A stretch of 64,000 bases of DNA from Wolbachia endosymbiont (group B) of Protocalliphora azurea (lineage in GTDB: Bacteria > Pseudomonadota > Alphaproteobacteria > Rickettsiales > Anaplasmataceae). Position numbers and translations under genes: made by a program. A model generated the notes under the pieces. That model was not told where the DNA came from. It saw nothing but the letters and a program-made list of their open reading frames with translations, and searched no databases. Numbering within the stretch: position 1 is the stretch's first letter; each line of letters begins with the position of its first letter. Shown here one piece after another: positions 47,079 to 56,738 of the stretch. The stretch covers positions 1,116,001 through 1,180,000 of the forward strand of contig NZ_OX366394.1 in assembly GCF_947251865.1 (NCBI RefSeq). Direction: 5' to 3'.

Positions 47079-49118
47079 ATGAATGTTGATGAGCAGTCAA
47101 GTGTGCTGACTTTTCTAAATAGTAAAATTGAGAATATACCAAAGTTTCATTCCGCAATATTGCCTAAACTTTGCGGTGGAGACAGAGTAATGGACTTGCT
47201 GTTTTATAGGCCGCTCAGTTATGTGGATAGAAGTAAATCACTACCTGATGCTCAAGTAGGAGAATTTACAACTTTTATGGCAAAAGTGTATGAGCACCAG
47301 CGCCCCACTGTTAGAGGTAGGCCATATAAAATAATCGTTGAAAGTGAAAGTCAGTATTTATTTATAGTTTTTTTTAATTACTCAGTTAAATATTTGTATA
47401 AATTATTTCCAGTTGGAACAGATATAGTAATCAGTGGTAAACTTGAAAAGTTTGCCGAACATTGGCAAATTACTCACCCAGATTATATGTTATCTGATAT
47501 CAATCAATTTAAAGAAATAGCCTGCATAGAGCCAGTTTACCAATTATGTCGCGGTATTACTAACAAGAGCATTAGAAACATAATAAGTTCTAATCTAAAA
47601 GATTTGCCTGATTTGCCAGAGTGGATAGATGAAACATTAATCAAGCAAAAGAAATGGCTGAATTGGAAAGAAAGCATCATAAGATTGCACAGACCGAGCT
47701 CACTCGCAGAAGCAGAAGTTTGCAGAGAAAGACTTGCTTATGATGAGCTATTTGCGTACCAGTTGGCACTAAAGCTTGCAAGGGAAAATCATGTAAAAAA
47801 AGAGGGAAAAGAATTTATAATATTGAGTAAATACAAAGAGCAGGTCTTAAATGAATTACCGTTCCAATTAACAAATGATCAAATTCGAGCGATAGATGAA
47901 ATCTCAGAAAGACAAAAATCCAGATACCGCATGGTAAGTCTGCTGCAAGGTGACGTTGGGAGTGGCAAAACTGTAGTTGCACTCTTTGCGATGCTGAATG
48001 TGGTAGAAAATAACATGCAAGCAGCTCTAATGGCACCAACTACTATCTTGGCTGAGCAACATTATAATTGGATCGAAGAAGCTCTATCTTGTACTGATAT
48101 AAAAGTTGCTTTGCTTACCGGTAAAACTGCGCGCAAGGAAAGAAAGATTATTATGAACGAACTTGCAAGTGGTATTTTAAATATAGTAATTGGTACTCAT
48201 GCATTATTTCAAGCTAACGTTACATTTAAAAATTTAGGACTCGCAGTCATAGACGAACAACAGCGATTTGGAGTGATACAGAGGAATCGGTTGGTAGGAA
48301 AAGGAGAAAATACCGATATACTTTTTGTTACTGCAACTCCCATTCCAAGAACCTTGCAGCAAGCTATGTATGGTGATGTTGAATGTTCTATTTTAAGGGA
48401 AAAACCAAAATCTAGATTGCCAATAAAAACCGTTATTATGAACGTTAAAAAAGTATCAGATATTATTCAAAGACTGAAAAATGCTATAAATAGAGGCGAA
48501 AAAGCATATTGGATTTGTCCATACATAGAAGAAAACGAAGAACTCAATATTGCCGCAGCAGAAATGCGCTTTCAGGAACTACAAAAGACATTTTTTGATA
48601 GAGTCGGAATAATACACGGAAAACTAACTCAAGAGCAGAAAGATCAAGTGATGTTTTCCTTCAAGAGAAATGAATTTTCTCTGCTTGTTGCAACCACTGT
48701 GATAGAAGTTGGCATAGATGTACCAGATGCAACTATTATGATTATAGAGAATGCAGAGCAGTTCGGGTTATCGCAATTACATCAGTTAAGAGGTAGAGTA
48801 GGACGAGGAAATAAACCGTCTTTTTGTGTACTGTTATATGACAATCTCAGTAAAAGTTCGTATTCAAAGTTAAAGATTATGTGTGAGTCACAAGATGGAT
48901 TTTATATTGCTGAAAAGGATATGATGCTGAGGGGTAGCGGAGATATTCTAGGCACAAAACAATCAGGGTGCATGGAGTTTAAATTTGCTGATTTATATGA
49001 GGACAGAGAATTGCTCAACCTTGCATATAATAGTGCAAAAGGTACAATAGCTAATTTTGAATTACTGCTTGATATATTTGAATATAGAAGTAGACTACAT
49101 TTTTCAAAATTTCAGTAA
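47079..49118 (+). CDS. recG: ATP-dependent DNA helicase RecG
   Basis: 679 residues. RecG remodels stalled replication forks and branched recombination intermediates. The N-terminal wedge/OB domain lies about 1-190 (RVMDLLFYRPLSYVDRS). Helicase motifs: Q-region LTNDQIRAIDEI, Walker A GDVGSGKTVVAL, motif II DEQQRFGVIQRN (usually DEQHRFG), motif III TATPIPRTL, motif VI QLRGRVGRG. Full length for the family. It stands alone on the plus strand. Confidence 0.96.
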   Translation: MNVDEQSSVLTFLNSKIENIPKFHSAILPKLCGGDRVMDLLFYRPLSYVDRSKSLPDAQVGEFTTFMAKVYEHQRPTVRGRPYKIIVESESQYLFIVFFNYSVKYLYKLFPVGTDIVISGKLEKFAEHWQITHPDYMLSDINQFKEIACIEPVYQLCRGITNKSIRNIISSNLKDLPDLPEWIDETLIKQKKWLNWKESIIRLHRPSSLAEAEVCRERLAYDELFAYQLALKLARENHVKKEGKEFIILSKYKEQVLNELPFQLTNDQIRAIDEISERQKSRYRMVSLLQGDVGSGKTVVALFAMLNVVENNMQAALMAPTTILAEQHYNWIEEALSCTDIKVALLTGKTARKERKIIMNELASGILNIVIGTHALFQANVTFKNLGLAVIDEQQRFGVIQRNRLVGKGENTDILFVTATPIPRTLQQAMYGDVECSILREKPKSRLPIKTVIMNVKKVSDIIQRLKNAINRGEKAYWICPYIEENEELNIAAAEMRFQELQKTFFDRVGIIHGKLTQEQKDQVMFSFKRNEFSLLVATTVIEVGIDVPDATIMIIENAEQFGLSQLHQLRGRVGRGNKPSFCVLLYDNLSKSSYSKLKIMCESQDGFYIAEKDMMLRGSGDILGTKQSGCMEFKFADLYEDRELLNLAYNSAKGTIANFELLLDIFEYRSRLHFSKFQ

Positions 49119-49854
49119 TCTTCCAAGCCATAACCTTCATGAGTAGAAATTCCTTGACAGACGGGAGTATTTAACAAACCATATGCGTCAAGTTAAGGAA
49201 AAATAAGAGTGAAGAAGAAGTTTTTACCATAAGAATAAATTGTGCAGAGTTAATAGCAGGCCCTGTAAACAAAATGTTAGCAGGTCAAATTAATCAAGGG
49301 CAGGAAGTATAAAAATGGAAAAAAAGCGGTAACTTAGCCTAATGACAATAAATATATATATAGAAGGTACCGTTTTAAAGAGCACAAAAGGAATACACAG
49401 TAAAAGCGAGAAGAAGTTGAGAATATGTATGGAAGCAGTGTGGAGAAGTGGCTGCCAATGATCAAAAATTTACCACAATTACAGAAGTATACACAAGAGG
49501 TTTAAAAGGTGATGCAAAAAGGGAATTTTGGCAAAATGACTTAAGTATGCACAACAAGATTTGCATAATTGATGATCAGATGTCATTCATGCTCAGCCTA
49601 TATATAGAAAAAATTCTCAAGCTCAAGAGGGCTTAGGGTGGAACTAAAATTCATGGACTTGTTGACGCACGTAATTAATTTCTTTTTTTTAAGTTAATTA
49701 ATGTTAACAAGCCACGTCTGCCTGTAATCATGTTAATACCAAAATATAATGTAAGAGAAGAAATGGGCAGTGCTATGCAACAGTTTTTGTTTCTTTCTAA
49801 CCATGCTTCCATATGAAAAACATATGACATAAAAAGGAAAACAAAAAGCTAAGA
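49119..49854. other. Gene-poor stretch with decayed coding traces
   Basis: 736 bp between recG and an IS256 copy. A plus-strand trace near 49210-49310 reads EEEVFTIRINCAELIAGPVN before a stop. Another, at 49448-49636, reads ANDQKFTTITEVYTRGLKGD and ends ...IEKILKLKRA. They look protein-like but lack start signals and a shared frame, so I read them as remnants of a lost gene of unknown identity. Confidence 0.35.
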
Positions 49855-51199
49855 GGGAATGTTCAAAAAAGTGTGTCAAACCGAAAAAAAAGTAATAAAT
49901 TGATATAAAAAATGGAGGTTTGATATGAGTCAAGCAAATAGAACTACTGGTTTGGTAGATTATAAAGAATTAGAAACAAATATCCTGTCATCTATACGAG
50001 AAGGAAGACCATTGACAGGAAGAGATGGAGCATTAACACCGTTTATAAAAAGGCTGCTAGAGGCAAGTCTGGAAGGTGAAATAGAAAGCCACATGTCAGC
50101 TAAAAGTGAAGAAAATAACCGAAGAAATGGAAGGAATGCAAAAACTTTACGTACAAGTTCAGGCTCATTTGAACTATTAACACCAAGAGACAGAGAAGGA
50201 AGCTTTGAACCGCAAATAGTCAAAAAAAGGCAAACAAGCCTACATCCAGAACTTGAAGCAAAGGTCTTAAGTACATACGCCAGTGGCATGGGATACAGAG
50301 ACATAGCTTCACACGTTGAGGAAATATATGACCATAAAATATCAGCAGCAGAGATATCCAATATTACTGATAAACTGCTACCAATAATCAATGAATGGCG
50401 CAGCCGTCCATTGCAATCAGTGTATCCAATAGTGTTCATGGATGGCATGTTTTTTAAGGTCAAGGAGGACGGACATTGCGTAAGTAAATGCATGTATAAT
50501 ATATTGGGTATAAATCAAAATGGCAGAAAAGAAGTATTAGGTTTTTATCTGGCTGAAAGTGAGGGAGCTAACTTCTGGTTGGGAGTTTTAAATGACCTCA
50601 AAGAAAGAGGAGTAGAAGATATTCTGATTGCATGTGTAGATGGGCTAAAAAGCTTTCCTGCAGCCATCAACAGTGTATTTCCCAGTGCAGAAGTGCAGCT
50701 ATGTATAGTACACCAAATAAGAAATTCTCTGAAATATGTATCCAGTAAAGATGTAAAAGTTTTCATGAATGATCTGAAAAAAATATATCGTGCTTCAAGT
50801 AAAGAAATTGCTGAGAATTATCTGCTTGAGCTGGAAGAAAAATGGGGAGAAAAGTATCCTTTAGTTATAAAATCCTGGCAGAACAATTGGGAAAACTTAT
50901 CCAGTTATTTTAAGTATTCTGGGCCAGTTAGGAAGCTGATTTACACCACTAATCCAATTGAGGGGTTGCATAGACAAATCAGGAAATTTACTAAAACTAA
51001 GGGTTCATTTACTAGTACAAATGCCTTGTACAAACAGGTATATTGTGCTATAAAAAAGGTAGAGCAAAGGTGGATTATGGCTCTCCCTAATTGGGCTTTA
51101 ACTATGTCTCAACTTGATATTTTCTTTCCAGATAGATTGAAAATTGAGTTGAACTAAAAATGCGGCTTGACACACTTTTTTGAACGTTCCCAGCTAAGA
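49847..51199 (+). mobile_element. Intact IS256-type element inserted at the rpmJ stop
   Basis: Element 49855-51191 (1337 bp) with the same inverted-repeat ends as the other copies. The flanking octamer agctaaga is present at 49847-49854 and again at 51192-51199. The right copy contains the TAG stop codon of rpmJ on the minus strand, so the ribosomal gene ends two bases from the IS. Confidence 0.95.
49925..51157 (+). CDS. IS256 family (mutator-type) transposase
   Basis: Full-length 410-residue copy identical in predicted protein to the intact ones elsewhere in the window; Asp173, Asp239 and Glu346 are present and the GGAGG site precedes the ATG. With a perfect 8-bp duplication around the element this is a fully intact, potentially mobile IS. 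Confidence 0.95.
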   Translation: MSQANRTTGLVDYKELETNILSSIREGRPLTGRDGALTPFIKRLLEASLEGEIESHMSAKSEENNRRNGRNAKTLRTSSGSFELLTPRDREGSFEPQIVKKRQTSLHPELEAKVLSTYASGMGYRDIASHVEEIYDHKISAAEISNITDKLLPIINEWRSRPLQSVYPIVFMDGMFFKVKEDGHCVSKCMYNILGINQNGRKEVLGFYLAESEGANFWLGVLNDLKERGVEDILIACVDGLKSFPAAINSVFPSAEVQLCIVHQIRNSLKYVSSKDVKVFMNDLKKIYRASSKEIAENYLLELEEKWGEKYPLVIKSWQNNWENLSSYFKYSGPVRKLIYTTNPIEGLHRQIRKFTKTKGSFTSTNALYKQVYCAIKKVEQRWIMALPNWALTMSQLDIFFPDRLKIELN

Positions 51200-51322
51200 A
51201 CCTTGACGCGCTTTACATCTTGGCTTTACCTTATTTATAATATAAACCTTACCACCCCTTTTCACAACTTTACAATTTTTATCTCTGTTACGATGAGATT
51301 TTAGCGATCCTTTAACTTTCAT
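51194..51322 (-). CDS. rpmJ: 50S ribosomal protein L36
   Basis: A 42-residue frame: [20 protein letters not shown], then [20 protein letters not shown] and GS-stop. This is the L36 pattern (MKVRxSLK...RDxxCKVVRRxGxVYVINKxNPRFKARQG). It binds 23S rRNA late in large-subunit assembly. It is the form lacking the full zinc ligand set: one Cys at residue 17 and one at 36. The stop codon lies inside the IS256 target duplication and is intact. The frame is too short for routine ORF thresholds. Confidence 0.93.
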   Translation of the reverse strand: MKVKGSLKSHRNRDKNCKVVKRGGKVYIINKVKPRCKARQGS

Positions 51323-51383
51323 ATCTACAGTAAGAATAGAATTACCTTACATTATTATCACTTACAGCGAGTTAGTCAATTGA

Positions 51384-52202
51384 TTAAATTTTATTAAAAT
51401 ATTGTATAATTGTTGCTGATACTTCTTCGATCGACCTTTGCGTAACATCAATAATTGGCCAGTTATTTTGCTTAAAGAACTCCTCTGCTTCTTTAATTTC
51501 CTTTTCTACTTTTCTAGGGTCAGCATATATATTATTACCTTCATTATTAATTGAAGTCAGTCTATTTTTGCGTATTTCTATTAGCCTTCTTACGTCTATT
51601 GTTACTCCTATAGTCAGTTTATTTCTTAATTTTGCTAAGTCGACGTAAAAGGGTATCTCGCTAACAAAAGGAACATTTGCAACTTTATAGCCTCGGTAAG
51701 CTAAATACATACTAGTGGGAGATTTTGATGTGCGTGAAACTCCAACCAAAATTATATCGGCTTTATCAATATCTTGAATATTTTGTCCATCATCGTGATT
51801 GATGGTATAGTTTATTGCCTCAATACGCTGAAAATACTCGTTATTTATTTCAGTATACAGGTCAAGTTTTTCATCCTTTTCAATTTCAAGATAGGATGAG
51901 ATTTCTCTAATAATATGTGATAATATTGCTCGATATGGAATTTTTAACTTGATACAATTATCTTTTAGATATTTTCTGAGCCCATCATCAGTAATAGTGC
52001 ATATAACAAAGTTATGCTCATCACTTTTTCTCTCAATTTCCTCCAGAATTTTATCGATCTGCTCTTCTCCTTTTACAAAAGACCAAACATATTCGATAGT
52101 TTCTACAGAACGAAAATGTTTCAGGGCTGATTTTGCAACTGATATAACAGTTTCACCACTTGAATCTGACACTAAGTGTAGGTTAAGCTTTTTAAGGGTC
52201 AT
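51384..52202 (-). CDS. Pyruvate phosphate dikinase / PEP synthase regulatory protein (DUF299)
   Basis: About 272 residues from the likely start [18 protein letters not shown] (ATG 52202; a longer frame reaches 52232). The family is a bifunctional Ser/Thr kinase and phosphorylase that inactivates and reactivates PPDK or PEP synthase, the switch between glycolysis and gluconeogenesis. Motifs: [11 protein letters not shown] at the N-terminus, the phosphate-binding loop [16 protein letters not shown] and the block [10 protein letters not shown]. Wolbachia is known to use PPDK, so that is the probable target. Upstream it is divergent from ccmC. Confidence 0.9.
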   Translation of the reverse strand: MTLKKLNLHLVSDSSGETVISVAKSALKHFRSVETIEYVWSFVKGEEQIDKILEEIERKSDEHNFVICTITDDGLRKYLKDNCIKLKIPYRAILSHIIREISSYLEIEKDEKLDLYTEINNEYFQRIEAINYTINHDDGQNIQDIDKADIILVGVSRTSKSPTSMYLAYRGYKVANVPFVSEIPFYVDLAKLRNKLTIGVTIDVRRLIEIRKNRLTSINNEGNNIYADPRKVEKEIKEAEEFFKQNNWPIIDVTQRSIEEVSATIIQYFNKI

Positions 52203-52287
52203 CAACGTTATACTAAAAATAATAGCAAGCAATCTGCTACTGAAATTGTGCTAATTTATTATACTACGTAAATATAGAAAAACTATC

Positions 52288-53055
52288 TTGTTGATAAAAC
52301 TCAAACTAATTGATAAATTCTTAACACAATTATTCTCAAAACAAATGTTTTTATTAAAGCCTACAAATTTCACTTCTTTTACTAAAAAAGCTCTACCTTG
52401 GCTTGGGGTTATTTGTTTCGCATGTTTTTTAATTGGAATGTTCTTGGCATTATTCTTCTCCCCAGGAGATTATAAACAAGGAGAAATTGTACGAATTATG
52501 TATCTTCATGTGCCTTCTGCATGGCTTGCTCTTGGAATATACGGACTCATTGCATCACTCAGTTTCATTTCATTGGTGTGGAACAATAGCGTTGCTAGTG
52601 TTTTGGCACATGCTGCTGCTCCTGCAGGGACAGTCTTTTCGGCAATATGCTTAATCACAGGTAGCGTCTGGGGAAAAGGAACATGGGGTACTTGGTGGGT
52701 ATGGGATGCAAGGCTTACTTCAATGCTGATTTTGTTCTTTCTGTATGTTGGTTATCTTTCATTGTGGAGCGCTTTTGATAATCAAGCAAGAGCAGAGAAA
52801 TCATCAGCAGTATTTGCCATTTTTAGTGCTATAAATATTCCCATAGTAAAATTTTCTGTGAATTTATGGTCTACTCTTCATCAGCCAGCAAGTATTTTTA
52901 GAAAAGGTGGAGTAGCAATAGAAGGTTCTTTACTGCTGCCACTCATTGCAATGTTTATATTTTGTACCACACTTTTTTTAGTAGTGTGGATACTTAATGC
53001 CCTTCATTTAATTAATTTGCAGAAGATAAAGAGAGAAATCAGTATGCGGTATTAG
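52288..53055 (+). CDS. ccmC: Haem exporter protein CcmC
   Basis: Up to 255 residues; the far-upstream start is TTG and an ATG at residue 20 region (MFLLKPTNFTSF) gives a more usual length of about 235. CcmC is a six-helix inner-membrane protein that delivers haem to CcmE in cytochrome c maturation system I. The Trp-rich haem-handling motif GTWGTWWVWDARLT is clear, and the flanking His residues (LHVPSAW, LHQPAS) fit the family. Stands alone; other ccm genes are not in the window, as is usual in Rickettsiales. Confidence 0.93.
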   Translation: MLIKLKLIDKFLTQLFSKQMFLLKPTNFTSFTKKALPWLGVICFACFLIGMFLALFFSPGDYKQGEIVRIMYLHVPSAWLALGIYGLIASLSFISLVWNNSVASVLAHAAAPAGTVFSAICLITGSVWGKGTWGTWWVWDARLTSMLILFFLYVGYLSLWSAFDNQARAEKSSAVFAIFSAINIPIVKFSVNLWSTLHQPASIFRKGGVAIEGSLLLPLIAMFIFCTTLFLVVWILNALHLINLQKIKREISMRY

Positions 53056-53439
53056 GTATGCAGTTCCAGAGTGTAATGTTGTGAACAGCGACAGAGATTA
53101 AAATGTAGAGCAATCATCCATTAGCAAGTTCCAGAACTAATTACGTACAAACCACACTTCAAGATTATAGTGATTAATCACATGAAAGTAGAAGAATCAT
53201 GACTCTCTAAGGTGAACTGTATGCAAAATTAGCAAAGATACGTTAGAAATTGAAAGAAAATTTCTATTGATAGATATGCTATATTTATAATTCAAGTTAT
53301 TAAATTTTTAATTACTTTAGCTTATAATAGCTCCTAAGTTACCATGAAGTTTCTTGAAATGTGGTTTCTTTTACTCACATTAAATTTGTAGTTTTTTTAT
53401 TTTAATACAATTTCAATTTTGACTGTAGAGGAGGTTCCG
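53056..53439. other. Spacer between ccmC and a hypothetical gene
   Basis: About 380 bp of AT-rich DNA with no frame, tRNA or convincing repeat. The end holds the Shine-Dalgarno AGGAGG for the next gene. Confidence 0.4.
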
Positions 53440-54480
53440 ATGTCAAAAAACACCTATAGTGACCAAATTAATAATAGTTATTTATATAACAACAAACTTT
53501 TTTATGGTGAAGAGGATATAGATGAGATCACTGAAGGTGAAACTACGACTGAGAAGGAATTTACAAATAGTTCCGTAGTAAAAGAGGATTTTGAACTAGT
53601 AGAAAAGAAGCTTACGAAATGTGAAGAGGAAGTTAAGCGAGCAAAAGCAGAGACTGAGTGGTATAAAAAAATAGCTGAAGAATGTAAAAAAGGAAGTGGT
53701 ACGGGCGAACCTGTTACCGATGAAGGAGAGAATGAAAATGGAGAAATTACATCTCGAAAAGTAACCTCAGATTGTTCCAAGTATGAAAATTGTGGGCCGT
53801 ATTCTCATTTTTATAAAGTTGATAATAAGATAGGTTGTCAAGGTTTTAGTTCATCTGATTTACTAAAGGAATTATATCCTGAGATGTACAGTAATCCTAA
53901 GATTGCAAAATATATAGAAGAGGGAGCAAATGGTAATTATGGTGCAGTAAATTTTAAATTTGCCTTTACAGAGGATCTTAATTCAATATCCTGGCTTGGT
54001 AATATAGAATGTGAAAAATGTGTGGATGATCAAATAGAGTTAGCGTGTCAAGAAGAAGAGATTAAGAGTTTCTGTTACCCGAACGTTTACCATAGTAATC
54101 CAGAATTCAACAAAAGCTTTTTTTCCAGAGGAGCATGTCCTAATCTCTTTAGAGAGCCCAGTGAAACAAGTGTTGTAAAAGCAAAACAAGTTGCACCATT
54201 GATACTTGTTAATACCTTAGGACAAATGATAGATAAAGAGGGTAATAACACTAAAGTATACTATGATGCATTGAAGCGTTATCTAAATGATGATGGTAAA
54301 ATCAAGGATTGTGGAGATAATCAAAAGTGTAAGGATTATATTCCAATTATGGAGAAAGTTGCATGGAATAGTGATAAGGAAGTACTATTAAAAACTGCTG
54401 TTAATAATACGCAAGAAGCAAATCCTTACTATTATGGAAATGAGGATAATTCTACTTCCGTTGAATTTGGTTCTATATAA
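53440..54480 (+). CDS. Hypothetical Cys-containing acidic protein
   Basis: 346 residues from ATG 53440, chosen because AGAGGAGG sits 6-7 bases upstream (an in-frame TTG at 53419 lies before it). N-terminal residues 1-110 are very acidic and helical. The central part has many Cys (CSKYENCGPY, NIECEKCVDD, ACQEEEIKSFC, RGACPN, DCGDNQKCKDY), suggesting disulfides or metal binding. No N-terminal signal peptide or membrane helix is seen. Not recognised. Confidence 0.65.
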   Translation: MSKNTYSDQINNSYLYNNKLFYGEEDIDEITEGETTTEKEFTNSSVVKEDFELVEKKLTKCEEEVKRAKAETEWYKKIAEECKKGSGTGEPVTDEGENENGEITSRKVTSDCSKYENCGPYSHFYKVDNKIGCQGFSSSDLLKELYPEMYSNPKIAKYIEEGANGNYGAVNFKFAFTEDLNSISWLGNIECEKCVDDQIELACQEEEIKSFCYPNVYHSNPEFNKSFFSRGACPNLFREPSETSVVKAKQVAPLILVNTLGQMIDKEGNNTKVYYDALKRYLNDDGKIKDCGDNQKCKDYIPIMEKVAWNSDKEVLLKTAVNNTQEANPYYYGNEDNSTSVEFGSI

Positions 54481-55044
54481 GGCTGAATTTGTCTAATTTT
54501 TTCTACACTAGACACAATTTAGTCGTATCTGAACAAATACATAATCTATATAAAGAGGACGTAGGTACCATCTGTCCTTTTAAGGCATTTATGTCAATGA
54601 TATGCGTAATCCATGATTTTAAACATGATGATCCTCCTAAGTAATACAAAAAAACTCAGAAAAATGTATATAGCTATGATAGAAGTTATCTATACATAAG
54701 TACAATATACTTTAACTAGAGATTATAAATTAATGAAGTTGAAAAGTCTGCAGACGAAGATAGATTTCGAGCTCTAGAATATCTTCACTATCAAAGTAAC
54801 AAAGCTGTCAAAATTTGTCAAGTAATTTTTATCGCAACTGTACAAACATTGCACAGGACAAATTTAAAATGCTGTAAAATGGTGTCTGTTCAGACGCATG
54901 TGAAACCAGTGCTTCTTTTCATCCCACTTCCATGCGGCTAAACCCTTTTCATAATCTCCTATCTATCATTTCTTAAACCACTCCCCTGAACGGATACAAT
55001 TAAATACATTTTTAACATTTTTATAGAAAACTATTAGTATAGAT
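54481..55044. other. Long spacer upstream of the secretin gene
   Basis: 564 bp without a gene. It holds the left arm (54985-54997, cctgaacggatac) of an inverted repeat whose right arm follows the secretin stop codon, and a local imperfect palindrome near 54885 (gtctgttcagac). No RNA gene seen. Confidence 0.45.
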
Positions 55045-56526
55045 TTGTATGCTGCCCTCATGGCTATTTTAAAATGTTTAATACTCCTTTTCATTATTTC
55101 TTGCACACATTTACCTAACAAGCAACATTCTGTTAATATAGACAATTATAAGCACGATTATTCGTTGCAACAATATAATACTCCTTTGAAGAATAACGAA
55201 CCAGCAATACCAGAAATGATACCTTTACCGGTAGAGTTTCCCGATCTTACAACCAGTAATCAGTTTCTTTCGATTAATGTTGATGAAAAAGTACCAGTAA
55301 AGGATTTACTGATTGAAATAGGAAAACTTTCTGACATTAACTTAGACATAGATCCCAAAATATCAGGTAATATTACTTTAAAGCTAAAAGATAAGAACAT
55401 AAACGAAGTAATTCAGAATATAGCCAACAGCGCCAAATTGCGTTACTCAATGAATAATGGTGTAATTAGAATTGAACAAGATTTGCCATATGCACAAAAT
55501 TATTACGTAGACTTCATCAATATTCAACACTCTGCTCAAAGCAATTTTGTCGTTAGTGGCAATGTTACAAGCAGCGATGCTGACAGGAATGTTAGAAAGT
55601 CTCAATATAGCAGTGACTTATGGAGTTCATTAGAAAAAGGCTTAAATGCAATAATGGATGTTAATGGAGTGGATGATGGTGAATTTCTTTCATCCAACAG
55701 AGAAGCTGGTGTCATTATTCTAAATGCTAGAAAAGATATTCACAAAGCTGTTGAAGAATATATTAATAAAGTTAAGAAATTGGCGTCTTCTCAAGTAATG
55801 ATCGAGGCCAAAATAGTTGAAGTTGTATTAGACGATAAATACCTTTCTGGTATCAACTTAAATGATTTGCATAATGAAACAAAATCTATAACAAATCAAG
55901 ATAGTTCCATTACTAGCCTGGTAATGAACTCTGATTTAGAAAATTTAGTAAAAACTTTAGACAAGTTTGGCACTTCAACCGTAATTTCAAGCCCTAGAGT
56001 ACATGCTATAAATAATCAGCAAGCAATGATTTCATTTACTAAAAACCATATCTATTTTACTTCCGATATACAGAAAGATACCGGAAACTCCAATCATGCC
56101 TTAATTACCAAGATGAATAGCACTCCAATAGGTGTGGTGTTAATAATCCACCCAAGCATTAACATTGATACTAACGAAATATTTATGGATATACACCCAA
56201 CCTTATCAAGAATTAACAATTACACTAAAGACCCAAATATAGAATATGTCGCACAACAGAATAAAATGAAATTAAATAGTGACATTCCAATTATTGAAAC
56301 CAGAGAAATGCACTCTACGTTAAAAATTAAGAGCGGCGAAGTTATGGTAATTGGTGGGCTTATAGAGCATAGAAAAGATAACCAAAACTTATTGCATCAA
56401 AAGTCAAAAAAACTGGCTAAGACAGTAGAAACCGTCATCTTCCTGAAAGCAACAATCGTACCAACACTTGGTTTATTAGATATAAAAGATAGGAATTTAT
56501 ATATATATTAAACGTATCCGTTCAGG
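54985..56526. repeat. 13-bp inverted repeat flanking the secretin gene
   Basis: cctgaacggatac at 54985-54997 and its exact complement gtatccgttcagg at 56514-56526, the latter beginning two bases after the stop codon. The arms are 1.5 kb apart with the secretin gene between them. Confidence 0.6.
55045..56511 (+). CDS. Secretin-type outer-membrane pore lipoprotein (PilQ/MshL/GspD-like)
   Basis: Up to 488 residues; a better start is the Met at residue 7 (MAILKCLILLFIISC). That gives a lipoprotein signal with lipobox-like LLFIISC and acylated Cys. An N-domain follows (VPVKDLLIEIGKLSDINLDI then GNITLKLKDKNINEVIQNIA), as in STN/secretin N0. The secretin domain shows SSQVMIEAKIVEVVLDDKYL, STVISSPRVHAINNQQAMI and KSGEVMVIGGLIEH. 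Secretins form gated outer-membrane channels of type II secretion or type IV pili. No partner genes are adjacent, and Wolbachia has no full system of that kind that I know of, so its role is unclear. Confidence 0.88.
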   Translation: MYAALMAILKCLILLFIISCTHLPNKQHSVNIDNYKHDYSLQQYNTPLKNNEPAIPEMIPLPVEFPDLTTSNQFLSINVDEKVPVKDLLIEIGKLSDINLDIDPKISGNITLKLKDKNINEVIQNIANSAKLRYSMNNGVIRIEQDLPYAQNYYVDFINIQHSAQSNFVVSGNVTSSDADRNVRKSQYSSDLWSSLEKGLNAIMDVNGVDDGEFLSSNREAGVIILNARKDIHKAVEEYINKVKKLASSQVMIEAKIVEVVLDDKYLSGINLNDLHNETKSITNQDSSITSLVMNSDLENLVKTLDKFGTSTVISSPRVHAINNQQAMISFTKNHIYFTSDIQKDTGNSNHALITKMNSTPIGVVLIIHPSINIDTNEIFMDIHPTLSRINNYTKDPNIEYVAQQNKMKLNSDIPIIETREMHSTLKIKSGEVMVIGGLIEHRKDNQNLLHQKSKKLAKTVETVIFLKATIVPTLGLLDIKDRNLYIY

Positions 56527-56738
56527 CAATGGCATCAACTTAAGGAAAGATGTTGGGGTTGCTATTATGATAAGAAGAGAGTATCAGAATGATAATTAAG
56601 ACAGCTTAATCATAAATCTGTTGCAGTAAATTTAAGTTACTTTAGTCATATATTAAAGTTTTTAAACAGGTCTTAGTTTACTTACTTTATTGTTTTCTTT
56701 ATTATCAAATATTGCTTTAAATAATATGGAGGAGCACA

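Noticed and set aside
49448..49636. 62-codon frame after recG as a real gene
   Set aside because: No ribosome site, atypical composition and neighbouring stop-broken coding traces; recorded only as possible remnant.
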